Shown here: positions 4,841-5,973 of the stretch, in pieces | Position numbering within the stretch: position 1 is the first letter of the stretch | How the letters are laid out: each line of letters begins with the position of its first letter | DNA from: Arthrobacter polaris | GTDB lineage: Bacteria > Actinomycetota > Actinomycetes > Actinomycetales > Micrococcaceae | Assembly: GCF_021398215.1 (NCBI RefSeq) | Contig: NZ_CP071516.1 | Span: 57,981-63,953 of the forward strand | Length of the DNA stretch: 5,973 nucleotides | Direction: 5' to 3' | Program-made: the position numbers and the translations under genes | The notes under the pieces: generated by a model | Database searches by the model: none | Told to the model about the DNA's origin: nothing | Seen by the model: the letters and a program-made list of their open reading frames with translations, nothing else

Positions 4841-5485
4841 AAGGCGGGGTATGCGCCGCTGACCTGCAACTTTGCTGTGGGAGAGCAGTTTCGAGGTGCG
4901 CTGTACGGGTCGAACTCATTAAAACACATTAAATTGACGGTCGGTGTTGGTCTGGCTCGTGGGTTTTCAGCTGCTCGGGTTTGGAGGTTTGAACGTATTG
5001 CAACCAGAGAGACGGATGGCGGCCTGCGAGGAGTGGTTGTGTCTTCTGGCCTGGCTGGGGACGTCGCTGAAGGCCTGCGTGCTGCTCATGCCTTGTGGGG
5101 AGCTGCTAGTTGTGGGGCGCAAGACAACTAGAATGGTAAACCCGATCTGTCTTGATAGCGACCATGGTACCGAATGAAATTTCCGCGAATTCTGGGCTTG
5201 TGAATCGGAAACTCCGTCCGTCAGTCAGCCCATGGGAACAACCGGCCAATATTGAGGCGATGCCGTGGGCAAAGGGCTCCCGTCAAATCCGTTGAGGCCT
5301 TCATCTGCAACCTCGGGTGGCACCGGATACCCTTTACCTTGGTCTGTTGTCGGCAACAGCGATGGCTAACCTCACCACCAAAACCATCAGCTACCCACCG
5401 CTGCATACCCTGAAAGATGAAACGAGCGCCCCAGATCCTCGTCACGCTTCATCTTACATTCAGGTGCATTTCCATGACGGGAACC
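4841..5485. other. Long stretch without a supported gene
   Basis: Open frames exist (plus 4793-5131 and 4944-5177, minus 5221-5445), but none has a convincing ribosome binding site, motif or ordinary protein composition. CATTAAA appears twice, at 4917-4923 and 4927-4933, just before a TTGACG at 4934-4939. This AT-rich spot looks promoter-like, but no -10 box fits. The region separates the island junction from the LysR-type gene and may hold unrecognisable gene relics. Confidence 0.4.
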
Positions 5486-5973
5486 TCATGATTTAGGGCC
5501 TGCTTGCTGGGCAATCTCAAGGAACTGTTTGGCTGGATCAGTAAGAGTGCTTGTTTGGGACCAAATCGCTCTGAGTGCCCGTTTGAAGTAACTTCCGTCA
5601 AGCTGGACTCGAACCAATTTTCCCGCACGCAGAGCACTTTCCACGGCCAGCAGACTTAGAACTGCTGGGCCCATGCCGGAAGCTACGCATTGGCAAATCG
5701 CAGAGTTGCTATTGAACTCGACCACAGGCTTGGCCCTAGTTTGTGGGCTGACTCGGTCAAGAAACGCACGTGTACCAGAGCCTTCCTCGCGTTCAACCAA
5801 CGGTGTATTTGCCAGTTCGTCCATCATTAAGGGATGCTTGCGCGAAGCCCACGCATGACCTCGTCCAACAACAATGGCCAACTCATCGGTCCAGACCTCT
5901 GTAAATCTGAAATCTGAGGGTACGTCCGGTGTCTCCACGAATCCTAGATCAAGCTCTGAGCCGCGAACCCCTC
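5486..5973 (-). CDS. LysR-type transcriptional regulator, effector-binding domain (5' end outside window)
   Basis: The minus-strand frame enters at the right window edge and ends at TGA 5488-5486. The first visible codons read SELDLGFVETP, the usual LysR strand within the ligand-binding domain, so the gene starts upstream, beyond the window. The GTG at 5938 is internal. Next come a strand-helix unit with ELAIVVGRGHAW, the ligand-pocket motif REEGSGTR (about 5791-5768), the FNSNSAICQCVASGMGPAVLS helix-turn (typically the second half of the pocket), and the C-terminal signature LTDPAKQFLEIA near 5530-5500. The roughly 161 visible codons lack the N-terminal winged helix-turn-helix. The Glu-x-Gly-Ser-Gly-Thr-Arg motif is typical of the CysL/YeiE/CbbR branch, so control of sulphur, carbon or anion-related genes is possible; the target is unknown. 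Such regulators usually control a divergent neighbour, which would lie beyond the window. The gene looks intact and chromosomal, unlike the region to its left. Confidence 0.9.
   Translation of the reverse strand, partial: GVRGSELDLGFVETPDVPSDFRFTEVWTDELAIVVGRGHAWASRKHPLMMDELANTPLVEREEGSGTRAFLDRVSPQTRAKPVVEFNSNSAICQCVASGMGPAVLSLLAVESALRAGKLVRVQLDGSYFKRALRAIWSQTSTLTDPAKQFLEIAQQAGPKS

Noticed and set aside
4793..5131. 112-codon plus-strand open frame
   Set aside because: It begins inside the tRNA-like repeat, has no ribosome binding site, and a competing overlapping frame is equally plausible.
5221..5445. 74-codon minus-strand open frame downstream of the LysR gene
   Set aside because: No start signal or recognisable family; the neighbouring frame is equally protein-like but has stops.
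1..5973. CRISPR array
   Set aside because: No regularly spaced repeats of 25-40 bp were found on either strand.

Overview
The window is a piece of bacterial accessory DNA. Moderately high GC content, GTG/TTG starts, and the style of the toxin-antitoxin, DUF4145 and LysR proteins suggest an actinobacterium, though nothing here fixes genus or species. Gene density is low: long non-coding stretches alternate with short ORFs, broken genes, tRNA 3'-end fragments and strong hairpins. That is the texture of a decaying genomic island inserted at a tRNA gene, beside a normal chromosomal-type regulator.

Layout. 3-302 (+) is the C-terminal end of an unrecognised protein. 303-663 has no convincing gene. 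664-1892 (+) is a type II toxin-antitoxin operon: helically phased GTGG repeats (probable operator), an Xre/MbcA/ParS-type antitoxin whose frame is broken twice (near 841 and 1074), and an apparently intact RES-domain (NAD+-degrading) toxin whose ATG overlaps the antitoxin stop. 1893-2157 is empty. 2161-2523 (+) is a protein-like reading frame without a start codon. 2429-3100 (-) encodes a zinc-ribbon plus DUF4145 protein. Divergent from it are a 76-residue protein (3147-3377) and a single-pass membrane protein with a probable coiled coil (3388-4152).

4156-4840 looks like an old integration junction: a broken, possibly excisionase-like helix-turn-helix relic; short phased direct repeats; the 3' portion of a tRNA gene (from a CCTAAAG anticodon-loop-like segment through a perfect T-arm to the acceptor strand); a degenerate tRNA-like cloverleaf 124 bp further on; a 16-bp-stem hairpin; and a third partial copy. 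4841-5485 holds no gene I can support. 5486-5973 (-) is the effector-binding domain of a LysR-type regulator that continues past the window end.

How it fits together (inference): a stabilisation module (RES toxin/antitoxin), a DUF4145 protein of a type often seen near restriction systems, and small unknown genes form the cargo of an integrative element whose xis and tRNA-derived attachment site are still traceable between 4156 and 4585. No integrase is visible. The recurrent one-base shifts at A or C runs (about 841, 1074 and 4202) may be real decay or sequence error; raw reads would decide.
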